Shown here: positions 21,462 through 33,428 of the stretch, one piece after another
Position numbering within the stretch: the first letter of the stretch is position 1
Layout: each line of letters opens with the position of its first letter
Assembly: GCA_004194705.1 (NCBI GenBank)
Contig: SADC01000398.1
Coordinates: 91,098-155,097, forward strand
Source: Ditylenchus dipsaci
Taxonomy: Eukaryota > Nematoda > Chromadorea > Rhabditida > Anguinidae
Length of the DNA stretch: 64,000 nucleotides
Direction: 5' to 3'
Notes under the pieces: generated by a model
What the model was told of the DNA's origin: nothing
Database searches by the model: none
The model's input: only the letters and a program-made list of their open reading frames with translations
Program-made: the position numbers and the translations under genes

Positions 21462-24400
21462 ATGTGTGTGCCGTCAAGACGAGTCCAGCCCCGGCCCGAA
21501 GATAGGCACCAAACCTTTCTTTTTTCACATATCTAAAGGTGAACATGTGTGTCAAATCTGCTATGAAGAAGTCACAAAAAGCCGGAAGACCCACAAATGA
21601 TCTTTACTTTGAGTGGAAGAATCGTTGGCTAGCCGAAAGTAGATGTGCACCGTTTGTGCGGCTGTTTATGTAGAACAACTGTTGCCTTTTTGGATCAACT
21701 GCTCGCATTGTGGCAAGTTCCGCAAAGTAATGCGCACATTTTCCTTGTTGACAGCCGATGAAATTGCAAGTTTTGTTTGCGAAGATTTGCTTGAAGGAAA
21801 CTGCAGTGTGGAAGAGGAATTTGTGAGTTGATTTCTGTTGGTTCTGCCTTAGAGTTACTCAATTGCTAGTGTGTAACTGAGGCGAAACACCAAGCTGGAT
21901 TAAGTCACTTAGTGCACCCCTTTGCTCCACAACAGTCCACCTTGCACTACTTGCTAACGAGTATAACTATGACGAAGTTGGAATGAGCCCATTAAATGCT
22001 AAGTTCGAGCTGGGAAAAAGTTTTTTCATTTTTTATATATTATTTTACAAATAAAACTATTTTAAGACTGCATAACAACTACTTTCATGTCGCCCTTAAC
22101 ATCCCCAATGAGCAGTCAATGGCTTTTAGTCTTCGTCCTGATGTTATGGAGTATGATGAAGTTTATGGTTCGTGTTTTAACACAATAAATAAATATAGAA
22201 TTATTTTTCAGCTTTCCTGAATACTCTGTTGAGCAGGTAAAAAAAGCTTCTGAACATTTTTGTAATTTCGTTTTTTTCAAAGTCAAATTTACTTTAAAAT
22301 AAATTAGCAAATACCGTATTTATTCTAATAGAGCACCAGTCTCTATTTGAAAACCAGTCTTTATTATAGCACAACCCATTGGCGCCAAAACTAGGGGGTA
22401 CAGCCAACCCTCGATTTAACGGCCCCAAAATAGACCGATTTGGTCGGCATTGACTAAGATTTAGTCAAAGTAACCCTAGATTTAACGACACCCTCGATTT
22501 AACGGTCCCCAGGGGTGCCGTTAATTCTAGGGTTGACTGTGAAACATTTTTTATTTCATTGTCGACAAAAAGCTAAAAAAAATCTGGAGATTGAAAAATA
22601 GAGCACCATGTTGTTCTATTAGAATAAATACGGTAGATTTCAGAACAATTTTCAATTTTTTTTATTAAATAGGTGCTATATCTAGCAATGCGAAATCTGG
22701 TTGTCACTTTATGGAATCTCAACCCTTTTGTAAATCATTTCAATTTTTCAATAATAGAATACATTGTCGTTTTTTAGGAATACTTGACCTATTCTACCTG
22801 TCTTTCATATCTGTCTTGCCAGGCTAGTCAAAGTATAACTGAAAAAATTATAATCTACTTTTTTCTTTAGGACTCGCTCGAGGTAAATCCTCAAAAATCG
22901 TTGTTTCTATTAAATTTTTACTTATTTTAAGTCTGGTACTCTACGGAGTAAAAAGAGTGCTAGATTACTTAACAATAAAAACGTGATTAACTTTGGATTG
23001 CTCAACATCCCTTCTACACTGCTTTTAAAGAAAAAGTTAAAAAAGTGAGTACTTTTGCTATTTACATCCTGGAGCCGTAGTGATAAAGAATTTACCTTAC
23101 CTTTTACCCTTACCTCCACCCTTAGTGATAAAATTTTTGCCGCTATTCCATTGTACCCCCCCCCTCCCAAAAAGCTATTCCAGTGTACCCCCCCCCCCCC
23201 AAATAAAGGACCTATTCCATTGTACCCCCCCCAAAACCAACTTTTTTATGCCCTCAAAAACCATTTTTATGTAATAATTTCGCCATAAAAGTACCAGAAA
23301 AGCCATTTAAATAGGGTTCAAGGGCTGTATTGGGAGGGGAAGGGAATAACACAGGGCCACCTTTTTTGGCTGCTTTACCGTGTTTTTCAACTCGGGCCGT
23401 GGCAAAAATAGACTCTATATGCATTTTATGATCAAGTGTACTTCTCGGAATCATGTCTAAGGTAAGTGCGTGCGCGCATCTCTAACCCCAAGCCCCTGCG
23501 CCCCCTTCGAGGGCGCAGGGCTTGGGGCTTGGAGTTGAGATGCGCACACCCACATACCTTAGACACAAATCACTCGAAAGTGACTCTGGATGCATAAAAA
23601 ATGCATGCATACTAGAGTTTCTTTATGCGGTAGGCCCCAGTCAACAAAACTATGTTCAACATCTTCAATTTTTCGGCCGAAAAGGGTCTCCGCCCTTCTC
23701 CGGCTTAGGCTTCGAGCCAGAGGCTCATCCATCCAAAATTCTGCCTTCACCTCCGCAGAGTCCGGCTCAGGCATAATCAACCCGGAACCCACCCGGCTGG
23801 CCTTCAGAGCCTTTTGAGTACTTATGTATTTGGGTCCTCCACAAGTTGCTGGTTTGACGTGCCTTCAAACGTATATATTAAGTGGTGGACCCAAGTTGCT
23901 GGGTTTGAAGATGCCTTAAATCCTTATTCATTAGTGGCCCCTGTTTTGTCCCTTCCCCTCCCAATACAGCCCTTGAACCCTAATTAAATGGCTGTTCTGG
24001 CCTTTTATGGCAAATTATTACATAAAAATGGTTTTTGAGTGCATATAAAAAAGTTGGTTTTGGGCGGGGGGGGGGGCGGTACAATCGAATAGGTCATTAT
24101 TTTGGGGGGGGGGGGTACACTGGAATAGCTTTTTGGGGGGGGGGCTGTACAATGGAATAGTGCCAATTTTTACTCCTACTTTTACCTCTATTTTTTACCC
24201 TTACCTTTACCTTACCTCTACCCTTAGTGATAAAAGCTAGAGGTGAAGGTAGAGGTAGAGGTAAAGGTAAAACATTAGGGGGGAGCAAAGCAAATTTTTA
24301 CCATGGGGGTAGCAGGGTAAAATTTTTACCCTCATCTCGATTTCAAAAATGTTTGTCTTGTAAATCATTTGAAAGACAATTTTTGTCGCCAAACACGATT

Positions 24401-27121
24401 CAACGTCCATTTTTTACTGTTGTGTGTTCTTTGTTGAGATTTTCTTGCTTAGTGAATACAGATACAATTCCTCACTCTGTCGAACTCGTGTGCTGGTGGA
24501 GCAGGTGATTAGTCGTTGGAAGCGTCGATTCCATTGCTTGCACGGGGAACTGTGGATTTCCTTGGAGCGTGTGCCTCAATTCATCATCGCCATTGCTGTT
24601 CTTCATAACATCTGCCGTCTGCGAAGAGTGTCCGATGAGAATGACGAGGAGATGACCGATGACCAGCCACAGGAGGAGCGATATGCCGTGGAAAGAATGA
24701 ATACTGGATCGAACATAAGAATTCAATTGTCAGTCGTTATTTTGGTGGGTAAATAGTGCTGTTTATTGTTGAAGATTCGAATAAATTTGAATAAGGGTGA
24801 AGGTAAAGGTAGGGGTAAAAAGTGGAGGTAAGGGTAAAGATAGAGGTAAGGGTAAAGGTAAAGGTAGGGGTAAAAATTGAAGGTAGAGGTAAGGGTAGAG
24901 GCAGAGGTAAGGGTACGGGTAGAGGTAAGGGTAAAAGTTGAAGGTGAAAAAAGGTAGAGGTAGGGGTAAAAGGTAGAGGTAAAGTAAAAGTTAGAGGTAG
25001 GGGTAAAAGGTAGAAGTAACGGTATTCTTTATCACTACCGCCCTGAAAAAAAAATTTAGTCAAAGCTAGAGGTAGTTATTGTTGGAGGTGGACTGTCTGG
25101 ATTGGCGGCTGCTCGTCAACTGCGATCGCTGGGTGCTAAAGTTACTGTATTGGAGGCGAAAGCTAAAGTTGGTGGGCGTATGCAAGATGACTGGAGTCTG
25201 GGAGTTTGTGTTGGATGTGGTGCTCAGTTAATAACGGTAATATATTTAAATTAAAAATTAACAAAAAAAATTTTCATGTTTTTATTAGGGAATCGTCAAC
25301 AATCCCATTGTGCTCATGTGTCATCAAATAGGACTACCTTACAAGTATAACTCACTTTTTGTGCTAAAATGTTTAAACTAAATATTTTTAGACTATTATC
25401 GGACGAATGTCCATTGCTAGACTCAGAAACTGGCAGACAGGTCTCACCTTTAGCCGATCGCATTGTAGATGAGCACTTTAATTGTATGTTGGACGCCATT
25501 GGACAGTGGAAAACCACCACTAAAACCACCGACAACAATTTGTTGAGTAAGACATATCAGTTAACTAAAATTTGAACCCTGAAGAGCTTACACTATTCTA
25601 GGTCAGCTCACAAATTTGAACAACAAACTAGTGAAATGTCTAGATTTTAAATGGACAAAGGTTCAGGCACCCAGTTTTAATTTGTTTTAAAATTATTATT
25701 CAGGAATTTGAGCGTCTTTTGCAATGGCAAATAGGAAATGTGGAATTTTCTTGTGGTTAGTTAGTTTAGATCTGAATTTTTTTATTTTTGGTGAGTTTTC
25801 AAATTCAAGGGGCACAACTATCGGAAGTATCAGCTAGACACTGGTTGCTTATACCTTGTATAATATCGAATTATGGATAAATGTCTTTTCGCAATTCAGG
25901 GATCAAAACGAATCTGTGGGACAGTTTGCTGGTATCATTAGTATTATTGATAGAGTTGATAGTTTTTTTTACAATATCTGTCATTTAAGGCGCTCATGCC
26001 CTGTTGTCTGAAGGCTCTGGTCAATTGATTAAGCGTTTAGCGGAGGGAAGTGAGACACGCTGCGGTTATGAGGTCGATTAAAATTATTTAGACATATTTG
26101 AGTCAAATATGCTGACTTTAGGTAAATAAATCGATTATTCGCGGTCAAAGAAAACCATAGTTCACTGCTCAAATGGCAAAAAATTCGCGTGTGACAAGGT
26201 ATAAAAAAAGTTTTTCCATTTTGTCTAAAAATTTTAGTTATTTTAGGTGCTTTTATGTCTTCCTTTGGCTGTCTACCAAAACAAAATAGTCGAATTTGTT
26301 CCTGAGCTCCCTAGTGAAAAATTTGTGGCATTTAAAAATCTCGGCGCTGGTCTCATCGAAAAGGTTAGTCAGGCTGTAAATATGACCAAATAATAAACGC
26401 TCAAAGGTGGCTGTGCGCTTTCCGAGATGCTTCTGGACTAATCTTTTGAAAGAAGATGGTACTCTTGACTACTTTGGTCATATACCTAAAGACCAGACTG
26501 AAAGGGTCTATTCAACATGTTTTACGACTTTTCTTCAAGAGTACAGTCATTTTCAGCTATTCTGAATATGAAATTTTAATTACCATTCTTAAGTCTTCCA
26601 AAATGTCAAAACCAGCAATTTGTGCTGATGTCCTATGTTTGTGGAGACTCCGTCCAGCTAGTCAACAATAAAAGTGACGTGGAAGTTGTTGCTGATTTTA
26701 TTGAAACTCTTGAAAAGCTATTTCCAGAAGAGGTATAAGAGTCAAAAAATTTTTTTTCGGAAAAACCACTTTTTAGAGCATTCCAAACCCACTGGCTATG
26801 TAGTGACTCACTGGGGTAGAGACAAACACATTGGAATGTCTTACAGCTACTTGAAAGTCGGCGCTTCTGGAGATGACTATGACAGAATGGCTGCTTCAAT
26901 CGATGATAAACTTTATTTTGCTGGAGAAGTAATAACACATTTTATTTGACATTTAAAAAATCCCAAATTTAGTGTACAAACCGTTTCTTCCCACAAACTA
27001 TGACTGGAGCATACATTTCGGCCCTGCGGTTTTATTTTTGTTATATTAGTCTTAATTTTACAAGCATATTTTCAGCGAGACCAGCAAAATTGCAGAATCT
27101 TGGATGACTGCAAATGCTTAG
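21462..27121 (+). CDS. KDM1B: Lysine-specific histone demethylase 1B (LSD2) homologue
   Basis: A FAD-dependent amine oxidase that removes mono- and dimethyl marks from histone H3 Lys4 in the nucleus. About twenty exons follow the order of vertebrate KDM1B. The first visible exon (21462-21822) has the N-terminal zinc finger ([11 protein letters not shown]) and the CW-type finger ([16 protein letters not shown]). Next come [24 protein letters not shown] and [12 protein letters not shown] of the linker and SWIRM region (to about 22860). After a 2.2-kb intron the oxidase domain starts at 25060 with [16 protein letters not shown] and [11 protein letters not shown]. The FAD-contacting Lys lies in NLGAGLIEK (26340). 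The end is [13 protein letters not shown] at 26925-26995, then ISALRETSKIAE, and TAG at 27119. Five or so single-base frame breaks, some in A or T runs, are probably sequence errors. The true start codon is upstream or lost: the first exon abuts the Ulp1 transposon. Confidence 0.92.
22312..22635. mobile_element. TACCGTATTT TIR element, GAGCACC subtype, in KDM1B intron
   Basis: Left TACCGTATTTATTCTAATAG plus AGCACC, right GGTGCTC-inverse plus TATTAGAATAAATACGGTA. A second element is nested at 22401-22539. Confidence 0.82.
22401..22539. mobile_element. Nested pogo-like MITE
   Basis: Ends CAGCCAACCCTCGATTTAAC and GTTAATTCTAGGGTTGACTG, flanked by TA on the left. It sits inside the GAGCACC element. 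Confidence 0.75.
23395..23670. repeat. Dispersed GC-rich hairpin repeat, second copy
   Basis: Same order of words as at 6660: TGTCTAAGGTAAGTG, a GCGCCCCC hairpin, CACTCGAAAGTGACTC, GTTTCTTTATGCGG. Confidence 0.8.
24473..24700 (+). pseudogene. HARBI1-type transposase C-terminal fragment
   Basis: The open frame 24424-24756 contains [20 protein letters not shown] then [13 protein letters not shown], the standard C-terminal helix block of Harbinger transposases (DDE_Tnp_4), followed by an acidic [10 protein letters not shown] tail. The DDE core upstream is missing. Confidence 0.8.
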
Positions 27122-27568
27122 CAAAAATTTTAATACTAAAAATTGACAGCCATGATATTATTTCTTATTGTTTTTTCTCAGGGATTAATTTATTAATTAT
27201 TGATGCGTTAGAATGTCGCTAGAATTATTTACAGCTTCTTACTCCGCTTTGTTTTTTGTGCTATATAATGTTCTGTGTCTGTGAAATTGTATTTTAGTCA
27301 GAGGTCTTGTCAATAGTGTGAAACAAAAATGTAAATAAACGCTGATACACACAAAATAAAACGGCGGTACTGGAATAAACCCACCCAATAATTTAGGCTT
27401 AGGCCCGTAGGCTTAGGCCTAGAGTTAGGCTCAGGGCCTGCATTACTAACAAGGGCTTTCGTACAACTTTTTTCTTCAAAAAATGGGGGTTTTAGGTACC
27501 CTCCAAAGGATATATTCCAGTAGCGTAAAAAACATTATTAGATTCGCAAAATTAGTTTGTGAATTAAG
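27122..27568. other. Convergent intergenic spacer with TTAGGC-like cluster
   Basis: It lies between the 3' ends of KDM1B and a minus-strand receptor. AATAAA at 27355 could be a polyadenylation signal. Positions 27390-27440 hold a degenerate TTAGGC cluster. Confidence 0.5.
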
Positions 27569-30462
27569 TTAGGTATAGTGACCTGTATGAGCATTTCTCT
27601 TAGACTGCTTAGACTCTACAGTAACTGCTTTTGATCTTGATCCACGATTCATAATCATTGAGAATTTTTTGAAAACATCAAGGAATACAGAATGCTGCAA
27701 AATGCTGCATTTAAGCAAATGAGTGTTATTGGAAAAGCTCCAACATATGTGATTACGGACATGCCTGTTATCTGAAAATAATAGTTTTAAGTTATGCTTT
27801 GTACTTAAGCGTCGTGTCCGTCAAAATCTCTCAGTTGAAAATGGCTATAATTTCTTTTCTATAGAGTCGACTCTCTCCATAGTGATCACTACAAGAAGTT
27901 CGCTCCTAACTAGGGCGCGACACTTTTTTCAACTCAATTTCAAAGGCTTTTGCCAGTTGTCTTCGGCTAGTATAGTCTGAAATTCGGTAAGGATTCCGAT
28001 TTCACCGGTCATTTATGTAAATGGCAGTAGTTTTGCTCAAAAGACCCGCGGCTCTCCCATTTTGTATATTAGGTGATCACTACGGAGAAAGGAATCCTTG
28101 CATAATTTTGGGAGACTAGCCGAAGACAACTGGCAAAAACCATCAAAAATTTGAGCCAAAAAAGTGTCAGACCTAGGTGGGAACGAACCTTTTTGGTGAT
28201 CACTATGGAAAGAGTCGATTGTATTCAAATATTACCAATTTAAAAAGAGTAGAAGCAAATGCAGGAATAATATCTAGCATTATTTCGGCTGCTAGCATTA
28301 GTATAACACTCTATTTTTCTGTAAAAATGTATTTAGTTAAGAATTAAATAGTCTAATCATTAACATTCACGATGTTTTTTGAGTTAAGTTGGCGAACAGT
28401 GTAAAAGAAATACATGCTGCAAAGCATGTTGGTACCTAACATACAGTTTTTTATGTACAATTGTGGTAGGTTTCTGTATTTTACTGTAAGACACAAAAAA
28501 TCACTGCATTGCTCCACTGAAAAAAAAACAGCTGAATCAAAATAGTTTCAATGCTAAAATACCTTTTTTCATGTCAAAAGGTAGTTCCAATAGTTCAATC
28601 ACTATAAAAATGTAAAAACGAGAACATAACAGAAAGAACTAGAAAATAGATAATTTGACGAACTCGAAAATGATACATTTTCAAAGATATTAACCGATCC
28701 ACAGTAACAAATAGTATTGGAAATGAGTTAGCAAAGCATATGTAAGTCATCGGTAGTAGGCCCGTCCAAAACAATATGTGTGGATTGAAGTTGTTCATAC
28801 CTGAACCATTGGTTACCGTAATATCTCTAATAAGGGGCCATGGGGCCTTTTTCAAACCTATTCGGAGGGGGCTTTATTAGAAAGTGGGGTCTTGTTAGAA
28901 GTCGTCTTTCAGGTCTAATTAGGCCTTATTTAAATTACTATGGTTTTTAAGCGCAGTGGTGTGACAAAATTTGAATTGGCTGGGGACACTTTTCTTTGGT
29001 CTCTCACTGTACTCTTTGGAGTCGTTCAAAATAGCTCCAAAGAGTACAGTGAGACCAATGATTGTTTTAATTGTTTAAATTGATTTTTACTTTTAGGCAA
29101 GGTTCGTAATGAAATTTTTTGAAAAAAGACATTTGGGTAAAAATGGGCATTTTGACTATTTTTTAAGAAGAAGGGTCATTTTATCCAGTGCTTATTGCTA
29201 TTTGACTAAAAGCTTCAAAAATAAAAAACGATTTTGGGTTCCGAAAAAGGAAAAAATCTTTTTAAAAAGGACGATTATGAACCCTTCTTTTAGGCCATCC
29301 AGGTGGACATCCACCTGGCTAGGTGGTACCTGCACCAGGTATTGAAGTTGGGTGTGTAAAATTGAAATTTTGACTTAACAAGCCAACTCTTCACACAATT
29401 TTAAGTTAGAAATAATGGTTTTTTTATTTACAAGAAATTTTAATGTTTCAGGTTTGAGTTTTTTCGGCTATTTAGGGCGGTTTAGGGTGATTGTGTGGTT
29501 TAGGATGGTTGGGGGTAATTCGGACACAATCTAAAAAGATCAATGCACCTCGATTCTACGTTAAAATCAGTAAAAACAAAAAAAAATCGGCGGAAAGATG
29601 ACAGGTGGAAAAAAGTCTCATTCCATTGAACACATCCATTCAACACTAATCACATTGAGAAAAATAGAAAGTAGAAAAAGGTAGGAAACTTCTTAGCAAA
29701 TCGGAATTCAAGAAAATAATGCCTTAGCAACTAAATCCTTAGCAAATGGGCGCCTTAACAAAAAAATTCTTAGCAATTTGTCGCTTGGCAAAAGAATCTT
29801 GCCAAAACGACCGCTTAGCAAATCGACCACCTAGCAAAATGCTGCTTAAATTTTGAGGTGCGGCGACGGCTATGGTTTTTTAACCAGGATTAGGGGTGTA
29901 ATTTTTATCAGCGAGCTTTTCTCTATGTTATTGCAAAGTATTTTTTTGTGAAATTTTATTTTTTAAAAATTTATGGAATACATTGAAAATTACTTAAAGG
30001 GCCTGACCTCTTCCTACTCGATGGTCCCCCGCCAATTCAAAAATTTTCCCTTGATCATTGGACTTCTGTACGGATTTTTCCGCTAGGTTCTAACAAAACT
30101 AAGCCTAAAATTTGATTTCAGGCTAGTTTTGTTAGAAACGTGGCAGAAAAAATCCGTACAGAAGTCCAATGATCAAGGGAAATTTTTGAATTGGCGGGGG
30201 ACCACCGAGTAGGAAGAGGTCAGGCCCTTTAAAGAAACCCACCTGATCTCCAAAAAGTGACGGTGTACATAAAATACGGAACTGATAAAGCAGAACTTAA
30301 GACTTGTGTTATTATGTAAATTTTAAATGGCATAGAAAGTTGTTGAACTCTGAGTTTTTTAGGTTTGAATAAAGAACAATAAAGTAAATAAGAGAATAAG
30401 CAAAATGTGATAATTTGGCAAATAAGCGAGAGTATATTTAAAACGAAATTCAATATAGCCAT
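27569..30462 (-). CDS. Serpentine 7TM chemoreceptor-like gene A
   Basis: Five exons on the minus strand: 30462-30244, 28851-28563, 28516-28371, 28318-28236 and 27771-27569. The first exon gives two membrane segments (ICQIITFCLFSYLL and a second ending YTVTFWR). The second gives FNPHILFWTGLLP and FVTVDRLISLK, ending LELPFDMKK. Then LPQLYIKNCMLG and CSMYFFYTVRQL, then IMLDIIPAFASTLFKL, and finally YVGAFPITLICLNAAF with a basic tail. Order and exon junctions match gene B. The fold suits nematode Sra/Srbc-type receptors; the exact family is unsure. They act in the plasma membrane of sensory neurons. Single-base breaks in T and A runs interrupt three exons. Intron one (1.4 kb) contains several MITEs. 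Confidence 0.72.
27863..28221. mobile_element. pogo-like foldback MITE in receptor A intron
   Basis: Ends GTCGACTCTCTCCATAGTGA and TCACTATGGAAAGAGTCGA. The inner arms share AGTGTCGGACC-type and GGGAACGAAC words with elements at 34217, 42551 and 52930. Confidence 0.75.
28905..29295. repeat. Two short MITEs in receptor A intron
   Basis: 28920-29060 is a palindrome centred on CTCCAAAGAGTACAGTGAGA. 29096-29285 runs from GGTTCGTAATGAAA to AAAAAGGACGATTATGAACC and has relatives at 43890 (inverted) and 57860. Confidence 0.7.
29690..29850. repeat. Degenerate CTTAGCAAA tandem repeat
   Basis: About nine spaced copies of CTTAGCAAA(T) with 8-12 bp spacers. Confidence 0.7.
29994..30234. repeat. Near-perfect palindromic MITE
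   Basis: TTAAAGGGCCTGACCTCTTC and its inverse enclose arms that pair for over 100 bp with few mismatches (CCGCCAATTCAAAAATTT, GACTTCTGTACGGATTTTT). The near-identity of the arms indicates recent origin. Confidence 0.88.
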
Positions 30463-31507
30463 TTCAATACTTTAAAAGACACAAATATAAATTAATAATT
30501 TAGGAAGTCTGCCAAAACAATAAATTTTTATACTATTTTGATGTGAAAACTGAAAAAAATTACGCGTGATTTTTTAATTTTTATTATTAAATTTTCACAT
30601 GTCTCATTTTATAATGTGAGAATTTTTTTATGAAAACTTTGTTATAGCATTTTTAAAAATGTGTGATTAAATAAAAAAAATCCCACTCGAAAAGACCAAT
30701 AACAAAAATGAGCTGAAAAGTTGTAAAATATTATTACATAAAAAGAGATGTACATGTTTTCGCAAAAGCATTAGCAAAATGTACCAAAAACATTAGATTG
30801 GGTGAATGTTTTCGTCGCACATGAAGTGTTCGCTTGAATAAATCCGTACAAAATGTATTGAACAGGGTTATGCAAAAAAATCTCATAAAAATTTGTTAAA
30901 TGCTTGCGCAAATTGAAAAAAAAACGCAAAAATTTATCTTGTCGTTTTAGCCAATATTGAAACATGCTTCTTACACATAAAATTGTTCGACAAAACAGCA
31001 ACAGAAAAAACTCGGGCTCTTATGCAAAAGTGAGTACTATCCCATTGTAAGCCCCCCCCCTCGAAAATTTGATTCCAGTATACCTACTCTCCCCCCCCAC
31101 CCCGAAAAAAAAAGAAAGAAGAATATACAATGAAATAGCGACCAAAGTGCAAGTTTGATTACCTCTTTGCATGGGCTGTATATGAACATGCAGTCAAGCT
31201 AGGGAAACCGTCGATTGTGACACCGGATTCGTATTCAGCGTGCTCGATTTGCGAAACTTTTGCACTTGTGCTCAGGACTTTTTGAAGGGTTAAGGGGTGG
31301 AGTTTGAAAAGGCATAAAATTCTATAGCTGACCAGCTAATGGTTTTATTAAGTGCAACGTTTCCCAATTTACTTCCAATTGTCGTTGGAAATGGAAATAC
31401 GATGTCGAATTTCAAGTTTTGCTCCAAAAATATTAAAATTTAAAAATCAATTTTCATTGTCTTGAGCAGAATTCATAATTTGACAGTCACTCTGCAATTT
31501 TACGAGC
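30463..31507. other. Intergenic, AT-rich
   Basis: A 77-codon minus-strand frame (30771-31001) has no recognisable motif. At 31040-31110 there are poly-C runs with CCCATTGTAAGCCCC words like those in the palindrome at 23150. No gene is supported. Confidence 0.45.
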
Positions 31508-33428
31508 TTGTTGTTGTTTTATAAGAAATTGAACGCTGAACATAAATCCGGTTTCAGAATCAAAGGTTTCACTAACCGGGACAAAGTTTTTGAAAGTTTC
31601 TGTGACAGCTTATATACTTACTTCAATTTTTTAAAAAATTTTACTATATTTGATGTCAAAATAACCTTGACATACTGTTCTATCTTTGCAAATAAAGAGT
31701 TTGGCTAGACATTATTTTCACACAAAGTCGTGGCTTTTTTGATGTCAACATAGAGGATTTCGAAAACTTGTTTAATACGGAAATCGAAAATTCTTGCTTT
31801 TTCACCGGTTCACAGAAGCTTTTACAAAACTTTCGAAAAAACGCAGTTTTTATTGAGCACCCTCTAGAAGGCCTTTTCACGGTATTGAATGCCATTTCCA
31901 CTGATTTTTTCTACTTTTGTCGGACGCTTTACAAAGTGCTTCTTCACATCGTAATTGTTCCCCTATTTGCTCTGTTTCACTACTTGTTGCTGTGTTAGAC
32001 ATTAGTCTGCAATTTTTTTTTAATTGTACGTCAAGATAACTGGTACACGTAAAGGGCCTGGTTTTCACTTTTTCAGAAATCCGGACCATATTTCGAATAT
32101 AGAACCCAAAATTGAAATTGTGAACACTGGTCGAGAGTCCACTAAAATTCTTTGTAACAGAAAATTTATCTGCATAAGAACCCTTTGGAGTTTTTTTATA
32201 ACCAGGGCCCCAAATTCTATGCAAATGCATATTTTTCTGCGGATATGCAAGCAATAGTTATGCAAAAAACGCACTTTTAGCCCTGTTTAAGTACTTTTTT
32301 CGTACTTTTATGCAGCATGTTTTGCATATTTTCCATTTTTAGTGCATATTTTGCATATTTTGCAATTTTGACGCATATTTTCTGCATATTGTAGAAAATC
32401 TCAGAAATTTTTTGGCTAAAAGATGTTGCAGCATGCCAAATCTCGTCTTTTGTGTATAAATAGTCAATTTCTTAGTTTCCAAAACCAGGACACTTTATTG
32501 TCAAGCGTGTAAGAAAGAGATTTCTTCACTAAATAACCTTTATTGAGGTAGCTAACGTTTCAGTACCGTGCAATTCATATTTTCAGTTAAAGTAGCAAAA
32601 TAACAGTGCAAAGCACCGATTTGGTTTGTAAAAGATATTAATTTCGAAAATCGCGAAATGCACATTGTTTATATTTGCGAGAAGATGCGAAGAAGTGGCA
32701 GGAGTAGAGAACCCCTAAATGTCTCGAAATTGCTTTACAAAATATTTCTTTTTGCAACTTAGCTTGTAAATGGCGGTCAACACTTTTCAAAAATCTTTTT
32801 CGACTGAAATCCTGCGGCATCTTCATAGGAGCAGAATAGTTTTTTTTAAGCTATGTTCAAATCCTAGGTCAAATGGGACGTCAAATAAATTAAATACTGA
32901 AGTCAAATAAATTAAATCCCTAGGTTAAAACACCTTGCTTCAGCAAAGCCATATGTCAAATTTTGGTCAATTTTTTTGCAAAAAAATTTAGCATTATCCA
33001 AAAAGTATCTTTTAATCATGTATAAGCTGCCAAACCGTTTAAAAGCATCTTTAGAGCAATTTTACGAGATATAGTGATTCTTCACAAATTTTATGCGGTA
33101 CATTTAAAAGGTTAAGTCTAAAAATTATACTGCATATTTTACGTTTTTAGCGCATATTTAAGCATTTTTAGCGCATATTTTATGCGCATATTTCGCATTT
33201 TTAGTGCATAGAATTTGGGCCCTGTTTATAACTAAATGCGCTGCTTATAATTTTTTTTGTCCAAAAACGTTTTTTTCTTTTCTCACTCTTAATTTTACTA
33301 GTCAAAATAAACAAAACAAAAAAAGCTCCCTGGAAATAAATATTCATTGGAAAAGGACTTTGTCCGAAGCCAGACGAGAATATATTCCTACTTTGTTTAA
33401 CTGGTTTTGTTGTAAACACTTCTTTTAG
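31508..33428 (+). CDS. Unidentified protein gene split by a hAT insertion
   Basis: Plus-strand frames at 31508-31700, 31740-31998 and 32033-32202 continue after the transposon at 33225-33428. Visible blocks are NIEDFENLFNTEIENSC, PLEGLFTVLNAISTDFF with a following hydrophobic stretch (LLHIVIVPLFALFHYLLL), then NPDHISNIEPKIEIVNTG and, past the insertion, KRTLSEARREYIPTLF. Without the 1022-bp element and one target copy the frame is continuous. Two other frame changes (about 31695 and 32000) may be introns or indels. Caution: the minus strand is also open over 31877-32254 and 33201-33440, so the coding strand is not certain. No family is recognised. Confidence 0.45.
32203..33224. mobile_element. 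hAT element with 8-bp target duplication
   Basis: TTTATAAC flanks it exactly at 32195-32202 and 33225-33232. Ends CAGGGCCCCAAATTCTATGC and GCATAGAATTTGGGCCCTG. Both sub-terminal regions are filled with GCATATTTT words, the likely transposase binding sites. No transposase ORF is present, so it is non-autonomous. Confidence 0.92.

Larger units (their letters stand above)
23070..25047. mobile_element. PIF/Harbinger element in the large KDM1B intron
   Basis: The outer ends share CCGTAGTGATAAAGAAT (left) and ATTCTTTATCACTACCG (right). Both are followed inward by purine/pyrimidine arrays of GGTAAA and GGTAGA words (23090-23130, 24180-24280, 24795-25030). It encloses a HARBI1-type transposase fragment and a 1.1-kb palindrome (about 23140-24235) with poly-C and poly-G runs, which itself contains a hairpin repeat at 23395-23670. 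The right end stops 12 bp before the acceptor of the FAD-binding exon. Confidence 0.65.

Noticed and set aside
23055..23288. Proline-rich ORF with PPPP runs
   Set aside because: The prolines come from poly-C tracts of a palindromic repeat; there is no coding context.
24737..25063. Minus-strand 108-codon ORF of LPLPL repeats
   Set aside because: It is translation of the GGTAAA/GGTAGA array of the Harbinger end, i.e. simple sequence.
32065..32254. Minus-strand ORFs of 69 and 125 codons over the hAT insertion site
   Set aside because: They partly read transposon sequence and compete with the plus-strand reading. Kept only as a caution on strand, not as a gene.
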